Below, piece after piece: positions 16,428 to 24,145 of a stretch of 64,000 nt of DNA. This stretch comes from Acidobacteriota bacterium (GTDB lineage: Bacteria; Acidobacteriota; Terriglobia; Bryobacterales; Bryobacteraceae): NCBI GenBank assembly GCA_026393985.1, contig JAPKZB010000079.1, positions 62,001-126,000 of the forward strand, given 5' to 3'. Under the pieces are notes generated by a model. It worked only from the letters and a program-made list of their open reading frames with translations, did not search any database and was not told the DNA's origin. Both the position numbers and the translations under genes were made by a program. Each line of letters begins with the position of its first letter. Position 1 is the stretch's first letter.

Positions 16428-18740
16428 TTAGTAGAGGAGAAACTTGGCGCGGCGCCCCAGAAACGGGATGAGTTCCTCTTCAAGACGCGCCTGTACCGCT
16501 CTGGGATCGGCGCCGGCGGTGAGTTCTTTGATCAGCGCCTGGCTGCCGATCAGTTTCGCGTTGATGGCGTAATTGAGCTGGCCGGGGTAGAGCCGCTGCA
16601 GGGCGACCGCCAGTTCGATGCCGAGGCGGACCGCATCGAAGCCTTCCCGGTCTGTAATGACGAAGCGGATGCCTTCAATGGTCTTGCCCTTCAGATTGGA
16701 GTCGTTGGGGGTGAACCGGGTGGGATAGACGCGCACCCCGGGGATCTTGCGGGAGTTGAGCGCGGTGGCCAGTTCGCGTCCGCGGATGAATTCGGCGCCG
16801 ATTTGTTCGAATGGCGCGTCCGTTCCACGGCCAACCGAGTAGTTTTTCGCGCTTTCGAGCATGGCCACGCCCGGATAAAGCAGCGCGGCGTTCAGGCTGC
16901 GCATGTTGGGCGAAGGGTTGACCCAAACCACGCCGGTAGAATCGAGCCAGTCGCCCCGCTGCCAGCCCTTCATGGCGACCACCTCAAGCTTGGCGTTGAT
17001 CTGCAGTTCGGTGTTGAACATCCGGGCTAGTTCGCCGGCGGTCATGCCGTGGCGGATGGGAATATTGTGGCAGCCGATGAAGCTCTGCAACGCCGGGTCC
17101 ATGAGCGGGCCTTCGACGCGGACGCCGGTGATGGGGTTGGGCCGGTCGAGGACGTAGAAGGGCAGTTTGGCGGCGGCGGCCGCTTCGAGGGCGTTCTTCA
17201 TGGTGCTCGTGTAGGTATAAAAGCGGGCGCCGATGTCCTGGATGTCGAAGACGAGGGCGTCGAGTTCGGCCAGGGCGGCCGGCGCCGGTTTGCGGTTGGC
17301 CTGGTTGTAGAGGCTGTAGACGCGGATGCCGGTTTGCGGCTCACGGGCATCGGCGACGTCCTCGCGGTCCTCCTTGCCGAAGATGCCGTGTTCGGGCGAA
17401 AACAGAGCCGTCACGTTGACGCCCATCTCACGCATGACCAGGAAGCCGGGGCGGCCGGAACCGGTCAGGCCGGTGTGATTGGTGATGAGGCCGACGCGCT
17501 TGCCCCGCAGCCGGGCGAACTTTTCGCTGATCAGCACGTCGAGGCCGGTCTCTACCTGGCCCGCGCGGTTGACGTGGCGGCGGACGCCGGCCATGGTCTC
17601 GTTGTAGCCGGTGAGCGTGGCGCGAGGCGCGTCGACGCCGAGGCTGGCGGCGGCGATGGTGGCGACCTTGGCGCGGAGCGGGGTAATGGCCGGCCGGCGC
17701 TTGGGATGCACGGTGTTGGCGAGCAGGATGACGTAGGACTGCGTGGCTGGGTCGATCCACAGTGAGGTGCCGGTAAAGCCGGTGTGGCCCACCGACCCGA
17801 TGGGATACAACTCGCCACGGTTGGCCGAGAAGGGCGAATCCAGGTCGAAGCCCAGGCCGCGCAGGATGGGCTGGTCGGAGGGCGTCTGGGGTTCGGTGAA
17901 CTTCCGGACCGTGAGCGGGCTCCAGATCCGGACGCCGTTCCACTCGCCGCCGTTGAGGATGGCCTGGGCGAAATGGGCGAGGTCGTCGGCGGTGGTGAAC
18001 AGGCCGGCGTGCCCGGCCACGCCGCCCATGAAGCGCGTGGTTTCGTCGTGAACAACGCCGCGGAGCGGCGCTGTCATGCCGGGGTACTGCTCGGTGGGGG
18101 CGATGCGCGGCGTCAGCGCGGCGGCGGGCCGGAAGCCGGTATCCTTCATGCCCAGCGGCTTGAAGATCTCCTCCCGCGCATATTGATCGAGCGGACGGCC
18201 GCTCACCCGGCGCACAATCTCGCCCAGCAGAATGAAGTTGATATCGCTGTAGACGAAGCGTTCGCCGGGGGCGTGCACGGGCTTGTCGACCAGCGCCTTC
18301 TCAATACCGAGTTCATAGCCGGACCAGGGGGGCTGCAGGTCGAGGTCCGGGCGCAGACCGGAGAAGTGGGTGAGGAGCAGGCGAATCGTAATGTCGCTCT
18401 TGCCGCCCTGGTAGGTGGGCAGATAGGTGGTGACCTTGTCGTTGAGGCGGACGCGGCCCTGCTCGACCAGTTTCATAATGGACGCCGTCGTGGCCACGAC
18501 CTTGGTGAGCGAGGCGGCGTCAAAGATCGTGTCGGCCGTCATGGCTTCGACGGCCGGAACCAGCGCCCGGGAGCCGTGCACGCTCTGGTGGACCACGCGG
18601 CCCTGATGGCTCACCAAACAGACGGCCCCCGGCAGCTGGCCGGCGGTGACCGCATCATCAATCACCCGGCGGATCTCCGCCAACTCCTGCGCAACCGCCA
18701 GCCCGGCGCAAGCGAACAAAACGACGCCAATTTTTTTCAT
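16428..18740 (-). CDS. Fusion of serine hydrolase (beta-lactamase fold) and NamZ-type exo-N-acetylmuramidase
   Basis: A 770-residue secreted protein (signal MKKIGVVLFACAGLAVAQ). Residues ~20-370 form a class C beta-lactamase-fold hydrolase with Ser77-Lys80 (SLTK) and Tyr164-Ser-Asp (YSD). Residues ~390-770 match DUF1343/NamZ, known to release N-acetylmuramic acid from peptidoglycan ends: VGLITNHTGLTG, LFSPEHGIFG, VFDIQDIGARFYTYTSTM, VLDRPNPI and GRGTDAPFEQIGA. A DD-peptidase/esterase domain plus a muramidase in one chain implies cell-wall turnover. The start is the ATG at 18740 before the signal peptide; the frame is open a little further upstream. It lies 7 bases after the pterin dehydratase gene. 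Confidence 0.9.
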   Translation of the reverse strand: MKKIGVVLFACAGLAVAQELAEIRRVIDDAVTAGQLPGAVCLVSHQGRVVHQSVHGSRALVPAVEAMTADTIFDAASLTKVVATTASIMKLVEQGRVRLNDKVTTYLPTYQGGKSDITIRLLLTHFSGLRPDLDLQPPWSGYELGIEKALVDKPVHAPGERFVYSDINFILLGEIVRRVSGRPLDQYAREEIFKPLGMKDTGFRPAAALTPRIAPTEQYPGMTAPLRGVVHDETTRFMGGVAGHAGLFTTADDLAHFAQAILNGGEWNGVRIWSPLTVRKFTEPQTPSDQPILRGLGFDLDSPFSANRGELYPIGSVGHTGFTGTSLWIDPATQSYVILLANTVHPKRRPAITPLRAKVATIAAASLGVDAPRATLTGYNETMAGVRRHVNRAGQVETGLDVLISEKFARLRGKRVGLITNHTGLTGSGRPGFLVMREMGVNVTALFSPEHGIFGKEDREDVADAREPQTGIRVYSLYNQANRKPAPAALAELDALVFDIQDIGARFYTYTSTMKNALEAAAAAKLPFYVLDRPNPITGVRVEGPLMDPALQSFIGCHNIPIRHGMTAGELARMFNTELQINAKLEVVAMKGWQRGDWLDSTGVVWVNPSPNMRSLNAALLYPGVAMLESAKNYSVGRGTDAPFEQIGAEFIRGRELATALNSRKIPGVRVYPTRFTPNDSNLKGKTIEGIRFVITDREGFDAVRLGIELAVALQRLYPGQLNYAINAKLIGSQALIKELTAGADPRAVQARLEEELIPFLGRRAKFLLY

Positions 18741-18747
18741 GGGACCT

Positions 18748-19041
18748 TTACCCGAGCAGCTTCTGCGCGATCGCTTCGAGCTTGTTGGCCAGAAGGACGT
18801 CTTTGGGCGTGATGCCACCAAGGTCGTGTGTCGTCAGGTCGATGGTGACCCGGTTCCAGACGTTGGACCACTCCGGATGGTGTTCCATGGCTTCGATCGC
18901 GATCGCCGACGTGGCCATGAACCCGAAGGCGTGGACGAAGTCGGCGAAGGCGTATTCGCGGTGCATTTTTCCGTTCACGAGCGTCCAGCCCGGCAGGGAA
19001 TCGAGGGCGGCGGCGAGTTCGGTGTCGTTCAGTTTGGCCAT
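18748..19041 (-). CDS. Pterin-4a-carbinolamine dehydratase family protein
   Basis: A 97-residue PCD/DCoH protein with the active-site pattern EAMEHHPEWSNVWNRVTIDL...THDLGGIT, complete with the paired His, Trp and final Asp. The enzyme recycles the 4a-hydroxytetrahydropterin formed by aromatic amino acid hydroxylases. No hydroxylase is nearby; in bacteria lacking one, PCDs have been linked to molybdopterin. Its ATG is 19 bases from the divergent MEMO start codon, with a shared TATGATA between them. The hydrolase-NamZ gene follows closely on the same strand, probably co-transcribed. Confidence 0.9.
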   Translation of the reverse strand: MAKLNDTELAAALDSLPGWTLVNGKMHREYAFADFVHAFGFMATSAIAIEAMEHHPEWSNVWNRVTIDLTTHDLGGITPKDVLLANKLEAIAQKLLG

Positions 19042-19047
19042 GCCCTT

Positions 19048-19054
19048 TATGATA
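19048..19054. promoter_or_regulatory. Interlocked divergent -10 boxes (TATGATA)
   Basis: On the plus strand TATGAT (19048-19053) ends 6 bases before the ATG at 19060. On the minus strand TATCAT (19049-19054) ends 7 bases before the ATG at 19041. One 7-bp near-symmetric sequence therefore seems to serve both genes, each without a leader. Confidence 0.5.
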
Positions 19055-19059
19055 GTCCC

Positions 19060-20139
19060 ATGGGTATACGCCCGGAAATTGACGGTTTCCCCTCGAGCGA
19101 TCCGCAGCAGCCCGGCCTCGTTCTGCACGATCCGACGGGAATCTCCACCGCCATGCTGCTGGTGCCGCCCGCGCTCGTGCCGGCGCTGGCCGAAGATCCG
19201 CTGCCGCCGGAGCTCGCCGCGGCGTTGAGCGAGGCCGGTTTTCTGGAAGACGACAACTACGCCCGCCTGCGGGACTCCTTCACGCGCGCCGAAACGCTCC
19301 GGGCGCGCCACGGAGGGCCGGGCAACTATCCCACCGAGGGCGTGGCGCTGCGGCAGCTCTTCGATACCTGGTTTGCGCGGCCCGGTCTGGAGCGCCCGCT
19401 GCACGCCATCGCCGCGCCGCACGCGAGCCCCGAGCCAGCGCGCGGCTCCTACGTCAGCGCCTACACCGCCCTGGCGGCCAGCCTGACCAAGACCGAGGCC
19501 GCCGGCAAGACCTTCGTCGTGCTGGGTACCTCGCACCAGGGGGCCCGGGACCGGTTCGGCATGACGCGCAAGCGCTTCGTCACGCCGGTGGGCGAATCGC
19601 GGACCCGCTTGCCGGAGCCGCTCGCCAAGCTTGCTGAGATGGAGGACCCCTGCTTTGCTGTCGAGCACTCCATCGAGTTCCAGGTGGTCTTTCTGCAGTA
19701 CCTCTACGGGCCGGATATTGAAATTGTCCCGATTCTGTGCGGTCCGCTGACCTCGCCGCGCCATCCGTTCCTTGAGGCGCTCGGCGAGTGGTCGGAGCGG
19801 GAAGGCGACCGCCTGCGCTGGGTGCTGGGCGTCGACATGGCGCACAAGGGTCCGCGCTACGGCGACCGGGAGGCCCGGCGGGCTTATACCGATTCGATGG
19901 TGGAAATTGACCAGCGGGACCGGGACCGAATCGCCGCGCTGGCGGCGGGCGACCGGGACACGTTCTGGGCCCAGGTGCGGGAGCGCAACGACGACCTGAA
20001 CTGGTGCGGCACCGCTCCCTTCTACTCCTACCTGGCGGCGCATCCGTCCATGCGCGGGGAACTGCTCACCTACGAGCACTGGCAGATCGATCCCCGGAGC
20101 GTGGTGACCTTCGCGGGGATGACGTTTGGCCGCGGTTGA
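19060..20139 (+). CDS. MEMO1 family protein (AmmeMemoRadiSam system protein B-like)
   Basis: A 359-residue protein whose second part (~115-355) carries the MEMO signatures: AIAAPHASPEPARGSY, VVLGTSHQG, AVEHSIEFQVVFLQYLYG, GVDMAHKGPRYG and LNWCGTAPFYSYL. The conserved His/His/His/Cys set that binds copper or iron in MEMO proteins appears present. The N-terminal ~110 residues are an added domain with FPSSDPQQPGLVLHDPTG. Partners of the AmmeMemoRadiSam set (AMMECR1, radical SAM) are not seen here. Role unknown; perhaps metal handling or redox. It starts leaderless from the shared TATGATA. Confidence 0.85.
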   Translation: MGIRPEIDGFPSSDPQQPGLVLHDPTGISTAMLLVPPALVPALAEDPLPPELAAALSEAGFLEDDNYARLRDSFTRAETLRARHGGPGNYPTEGVALRQLFDTWFARPGLERPLHAIAAPHASPEPARGSYVSAYTALAASLTKTEAAGKTFVVLGTSHQGARDRFGMTRKRFVTPVGESRTRLPEPLAKLAEMEDPCFAVEHSIEFQVVFLQYLYGPDIEIVPILCGPLTSPRHPFLEALGEWSEREGDRLRWVLGVDMAHKGPRYGDREARRAYTDSMVEIDQRDRDRIAALAAGDRDTFWAQVRERNDDLNWCGTAPFYSYLAAHPSMRGELLTYEHWQIDPRSVVTFAGMTFGRG

Positions 20140-20228
20140 GGAGAGCTGTACGCTTCCGGTTCCATACTGCTTAGTACTCTTGCTCTATGGTCAAGTCGTT
20201 CTCGGGGAAATACCTTAGAGGAGTCTCC

Positions 20229-20270
20229 ATGAAAGCACCAACTGATTGCCGCGTAATTCTCTGGCTCTAG
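20229..20270 (+). other. Candidate 13-codon small ORF with strong ribosome site
   Basis: The 146-bp space 20140-20285 contains GAGGAG (20218-20223), a 5-base spacer, and an ATG reading MKAPTDCRVILWL then TAG. It stands in front of no plus-strand gene. It could be a real micropeptide or the relic of a lost gene; there is no homology I can name. Confidence 0.25.
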
Positions 20271-20285
20271 GGCGTTCCTTCCGTT

Positions 20286-21467
20286 CTACAGTCCCTGCCG
20301 CTGCTGCAGCGCGATCAGGCTGAGACCTGGATTGCCGCTGCGCTCATAGGCGCGCAGGACACTCTCATACTCTGCTTCCGGGAGGCTGATTACCGAGGAG
20401 GGCAGCGCGATGGCTTGCTTGTGCCACGCCGCCGGGTTTTCTCGTTGCAGGCTGGTCCGGTCCAGCAGATTGATGTATTCGGTGAGCACGGTTTCACGGA
20501 TCGGGCCGCGCGGGGAGGCAATGTAGGCGGCCGCGACCATCTCGGCTTGGCGGTGAAACGATGTTTTGCCTTCGCGGATGCGCTGCAGATAGCTGGCGAA
20601 CTTGTCCTGCCACTGGGGCGTTGTTTTGTCGCGGGTGAAGAGCAGTTCGTGGAACATCACCTGGCTTTGGCGGTCGTCGGCGAGCCAGTGGCGGGATTCA
20701 ACGCCGGCGCCGAGGGAGGGCGGTGGCAGTTCGAGTTGGAATTCGGCGGCCGCCGCGGCGCGGGTTCTTCGCTGCCAGCCTTCCTCGCCGCTCTCGCGGC
20801 AGGCTTCGGCGGCCAGATTCCGTTTGACGTAGTTCCCTAATGCGTCGCCCGTGTTCAGGCTGCGGAACTTGGCCAGCGTGTCCGGCAGCAGGCCGGTAAA
20901 GAGGCGCTCCTCTCCGGTGAGCCGGGCGAGCGCGCCGGTGAGGGCGCCGCGGGTGACCTCTTCGTCGGCGAGCCAGACGGCGGGGGCGAGTTCGGCGTGG
21001 CTGCGGAGGCTTTGGATGAAGGCGAGCTTGTCTTCGGTGGTGCCGAAGACGCGGAGCAGGGCGACGTAAGCGGTAATGTCGTCGTAAGAGTCCTCGGCAC
21101 AGGTGACGGGGCGGGGCGTCGGCCGCTGCAGGGAGCGAAACAGCTTGGCACCCTCGTCGGGGTCGAGCTGGGTGAGCGCGAAGATGGCCCGGGTTTCGAG
21201 CGACAGGCGGTCGAGGGCTACATCGGGCAGCTTAACCTGGTTGATACCCGGCACGGGGCGGCGCAGCACCGTTTCTCTGGCCAGGCGGGCCAGTTCGGCG
21301 GCGCGCTCGATGGTCCTTCTCTGTTCGGTGAGCCCTTTCACCCGGCCCTTCTCAATCAGGCGGAGCAGGGCATCGGCGCCGATTTCCGGAGCGACCTGTA
21401 AGGCAAGTTCCGGGATGCTGGCGGCGGCCAGCACGGCGGGGAACAGGAGACAGGGCAAAAGGCGCAT
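20286..21467 (-). CDS. Hypothetical secreted helical protein
   Basis: A 393-residue protein with a signal peptide (MRLLPCLLFPAVLAAA). The remainder is mostly α-helical with no recognised family: LLRLIEKGRVKGL, SLETRAIFALTQLDPDEGAKLF, ALTGALARLTGEERL, EYESVLRAYERSGNPGLSL. The helix-turn-helix periodicity is reminiscent of degenerate TPR/HEAT-like repeats, without clear units. It starts on the last base of the ABC transporter gene, so it is co-expressed and may work with that transporter. Confidence 0.7.
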   Translation of the reverse strand: MRLLPCLLFPAVLAAASIPELALQVAPEIGADALLRLIEKGRVKGLTEQRRTIERAAELARLARETVLRRPVPGINQVKLPDVALDRLSLETRAIFALTQLDPDEGAKLFRSLQRPTPRPVTCAEDSYDDITAYVALLRVFGTTEDKLAFIQSLRSHAELAPAVWLADEEVTRGALTGALARLTGEERLFTGLLPDTLAKFRSLNTGDALGNYVKRNLAAEACRESGEEGWQRRTRAAAAAEFQLELPPPSLGAGVESRHWLADDRQSQVMFHELLFTRDKTTPQWQDKFASYLQRIREGKTSFHRQAEMVAAAYIASPRGPIRETVLTEYINLLDRTSLQRENPAAWHKQAIALPSSVISLPEAEYESVLRAYERSGNPGLSLIALQQRQGL

Positions 21468-23233
21468 CAGGCTTCCTGATACTGCAGTTGATAGAGCTTC
21501 CAGTACAACCCGCGTTGGGCCAGCAGTTCGGCGTGGGTACCGGCTTCGCGCAGTTGCCCCTTGTGGAAGGCGAAGATGCGGTCGGCGTTCTGGATGGTGG
21601 AGAGGCGATGCGCAATCGAGATGGACGTTCTGCCGGTGAGGAGTTTCTTCTGCGCATCGCGGATGCGCAGTTCGGTGTCCGTCTCAACGCTGGAAGTCGC
21701 CTCGTCGAGGATGAGGATTTTGGGTTCGTGGACCAGTGCGCGGGCAAAGCTGACCAGCTGCTTCTGGCCGGTGGAGAGATTGGCGCCGCGTTCGAGAATG
21801 GGTTCGGCAAAGCGCCCCGGCAGCTGTTCGATGAAGTCGAGGAGATTGACCTCGGCCGCCGCGGCGGCCAGGCGGGCTTCGTCGATGCCCTCGCCGTCGA
21901 GGCTGATGTTGGAGCCGATGGTGCCGGTAAACAGATAAGGGTCCTGCAGGACGATGGCGAAGCGGCGGCGGAGGGCGACGGGGTCGAACTCGCGGATGTC
22001 GATGCCGCCCAGTTTGATCACGCCGCGCTGCACGTCATAAAAGCGCAGCAGCAGGTTGGTCACGGTAGTTTTGCCCGCGCCGGTGTGGCCGACGATGGCG
22101 ATGGCTTCGCCGGGGGCGATGGAGAAGCTGACGTCGCGCAGAACCCAGTCTTCGGCGTGGTAGGCGAACCAGACGTTTTGAAATGTGATGGTCAGGTCGT
22201 CGGGTAGCGGCCGGGGGGCCGCCGGAGCTGTAATGGCGACCGGGGTATCGAGCAGTTGAAAGATCCGTTCGCTCGCGGCGGTAGCCGACTGCAGAATGTT
22301 GTACTTCTCGCTCAGGTCCTGAATGGGCCGGAAGAAACGCAGCGAAAACTGGAAAAACGCAATGAGCACGCCGAGCGAGAGTCCACCGCCGGGCACCTGC
22401 CACCCCCCGTAGACGAGGATTCCGGCAAAGGCGACCATGCTGAGAAACTCCACCACCGGGTAGAACCAGCCGTAGGCGAAGACGCTCTCCTTGAAGGCGA
22501 ACATATGTTCGCGGTTGATAGCGGCGAACTCGTCGCGGGCGTGCGCTTCGCGGTTGAAGGCCTGCACCACCGCGATGCCGTTGATGTTTTCGTTGAGGAA
22601 GGCGTTGATGCGGGCGACGGCGAGGCGGATGCGGCGGTAGCTGGCCGAAACCTGGGCCCGGAAGCGCATGGTGGCCCAGAAGATGGCCGGGGTGACCAGC
22701 AGGAGGATCGCGGTGAGGCCGGGGCTCATCCACAGCAGCACGCCGAGCAGCCAGGTGAGCATGATGGCGTCGCCGAGGATGGCCACCAGGCCGGAGCTGA
22801 ACAGCTCGTTGAGCGTGTCGACATCGCTCGTGACGCGCGTAACGAGGCGGCCGACGGGGTGCTTGTCGAAGTAGCCGATGTCCAGATGGTGCAGCTTGGC
22901 CATCAGATCGCGGCGGAGCGCGAACATCGCCTGTTGGCCGGTGGACTGCATCAGGAGCGTTTGTCCGAACTCGGCCAGGAGGATCAGCACGGCCACGCCG
23001 AGCAGGAGCAGCGACAGTTGGGCGATGCCGGCGAAGGCGGCCGGGGCGCGTTGAACCAGATAGCGGTCGACGGCGATGCTGGTCAGCACCGGGCCAACCG
23101 ATTCGAGCAGCGAATGGACGGTGAGCAGCGCGACCGTGGCGGCCACCTGTTTCCGGTACGGCCGCAGATACACCGCGAGCCGGCGCAGCAATTGAACGTC
23201 GTACAGTTTGCCTTGAACCTGCTCTTGTTCCAC
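21467..23233 (-). CDS. ABC exporter, fused membrane and ATPase domains
   Basis: About 588 residues in the MsbA/LmrA-type half-transporter layout. Six helices occupy ~30-320; the nucleotide-binding domain follows, with Walker A GHTGAGKTTVTN, Q-loop FAIVLQDPYLF, signature LSTGQ (usual LSGGQ, a mild variant), Walker B ILILDEATSS and H-loop SIAHRLS. The substrate is unknown; drugs, lipids or peptides are possible. Homology begins at GTG 23233 (VEQEQVQGKLYDV), although the frame is open to 23353 over the truB start. A TAGACT box lies 7 bases before that GTG. Confidence 0.9.
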   Translation of the reverse strand: MEQEQVQGKLYDVQLLRRLAVYLRPYRKQVAATVALLTVHSLLESVGPVLTSIAVDRYLVQRAPAAFAGIAQLSLLLLGVAVLILLAEFGQTLLMQSTGQQAMFALRRDLMAKLHHLDIGYFDKHPVGRLVTRVTSDVDTLNELFSSGLVAILGDAIMLTWLLGVLLWMSPGLTAILLLVTPAIFWATMRFRAQVSASYRRIRLAVARINAFLNENINGIAVVQAFNREAHARDEFAAINREHMFAFKESVFAYGWFYPVVEFLSMVAFAGILVYGGWQVPGGGLSLGVLIAFFQFSLRFFRPIQDLSEKYNILQSATAASERIFQLLDTPVAITAPAAPRPLPDDLTITFQNVWFAYHAEDWVLRDVSFSIAPGEAIAIVGHTGAGKTTVTNLLLRFYDVQRGVIKLGGIDIREFDPVALRRRFAIVLQDPYLFTGTIGSNISLDGEGIDEARLAAAAAEVNLLDFIEQLPGRFAEPILERGANLSTGQKQLVSFARALVHEPKILILDEATSSVETDTELRIRDAQKKLLTGRTSISIAHRLSTIQNADRIFAFHKGQLREAGTHAELLAQRGLYWKLYQLQYQEA

Positions 23234-23240
23234 CCCTACC

Positions 23241-23246
23241 AGTCTA
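23241..23246 (-). promoter_or_regulatory. -10-like box TAGACT before the ABC exporter
   Basis: Read on the minus strand, TAGACT ends 7 bases before the GTG at 23233. The divergent truB start lies only 16 bases away, so the two promoters must overlap. Confidence 0.4.
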
Positions 23247-23249
23247 CTT

Positions 23250-24140
23250 GTGCCAACCTGGAAGTGGATGGATGGAGTGATCATAGTCGATAAGCCCGCC
23301 GAATGGACTTCCCACGATGTGGTGGGCAAGATGCGGCGGCTGGCGCAGACCAAGCGCGTGGGGCACCTGGGAACCCTGGACCCGATGGCGACCGGGGTGC
23401 TGCCGCTCGTGCTGAACCGGGCGACGCGGCTCGCGCAGTTCTACACCAAGGCCGATAAGGTCTACGAGGCGACCATCCGCTTTGGTTTTGCGACCAACTC
23501 CTATGACGCCGATGGCGAGGCGACCACCGAAGCCGTGGCCGTGAGTCTGGACGCCGCGGCGCTCAACCGGGCGCTCGATGCCTTCCGCGGCGACATTCTG
23601 CAGGTGCCGCCCGCCGTCTCGGCCAAGAAGATCAACGGCGTGCCAGCCTACAAGCTGGCGCGGCAGAGCAAGCCGGTGGTGCTCGACCCCGTGCCGGTGA
23701 CGATTCACGAACTGGAGCTGCTCGACTGCGGCGCCGATACGGCCCGCGTGCGCGTGCACTGTTCCACCGGGACCTACATTCGCAGCCTGGCGCACGATCT
23801 CGGCGTGGCGTTGGGGTGCGGAGCGCATCTTTCGGCGCTGCGGCGGACGCGCGCCGGGCAGTTCACCCTGGCCGAAGCGCGGACGCTGGCGGAGTTGGCC
23901 GACCCGGCGGTGCTCGAGGTGGCGTTGATTCCGGCCAGCGCGCTGTTGCCGGAGTTTCCGGCCGAGCGGGTGGACGAGGTGACGGCCGGTTTCATCCGCC
24001 AGGGCCGGGACTTCCGCGTGAACCCGTTCCGGGTGCGGCAGGGGGCGCCTTATGTGCGGGCGGTGGACGGCGGCGGGGCGTTGGTGGCGATCGGCGAGAT
24101 CAGGCTACCGAATCTTTATCATCCGTTTCTGGTCCTCTAA
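23250..24140 (+). CDS. truB: tRNA pseudouridine-55 synthase
   Basis: TruB converts U55 of tRNA to pseudouridine. Motif I (GVIIVDKPAEWTSHDVVGK), the catalytic-Asp motif (KRVGHLGTLDPMATGVLPL) and the conserved CSTGTYIRSLAHDLG are all present, with a C-terminal PUA-like region. Two starts are possible: GTG 23250 (296 residues) or ATG 23268, which gives MDGVIIVDKP and follows a GGAAG. The latter resembles homologues more closely. The gene is divergent from the ABC exporter and convergent with glmU, 5 bases apart. Its usual neighbours (rbfA, infB) are not here. Confidence 0.95.
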   Translation: MPTWKWMDGVIIVDKPAEWTSHDVVGKMRRLAQTKRVGHLGTLDPMATGVLPLVLNRATRLAQFYTKADKVYEATIRFGFATNSYDADGEATTEAVAVSLDAAALNRALDAFRGDILQVPPAVSAKKINGVPAYKLARQSKPVVLDPVPVTIHELELLDCGADTARVRVHCSTGTYIRSLAHDLGVALGCGAHLSALRRTRAGQFTLAEARTLAELADPAVLEVALIPASALLPEFPAERVDEVTAGFIRQGRDFRVNPFRVRQGAPYVRAVDGGGALVAIGEIRLPNLYHPFLVL

Positions 24141-24145
24141 ACGGT

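Noticed and set aside
21467-23353. ABC exporter starting at ATG 23353
   Set aside because: The first ~40 codons would run antisense through truB and carry no transporter sequence; GTG 23233 follows a -10-like box and begins the family N terminus.
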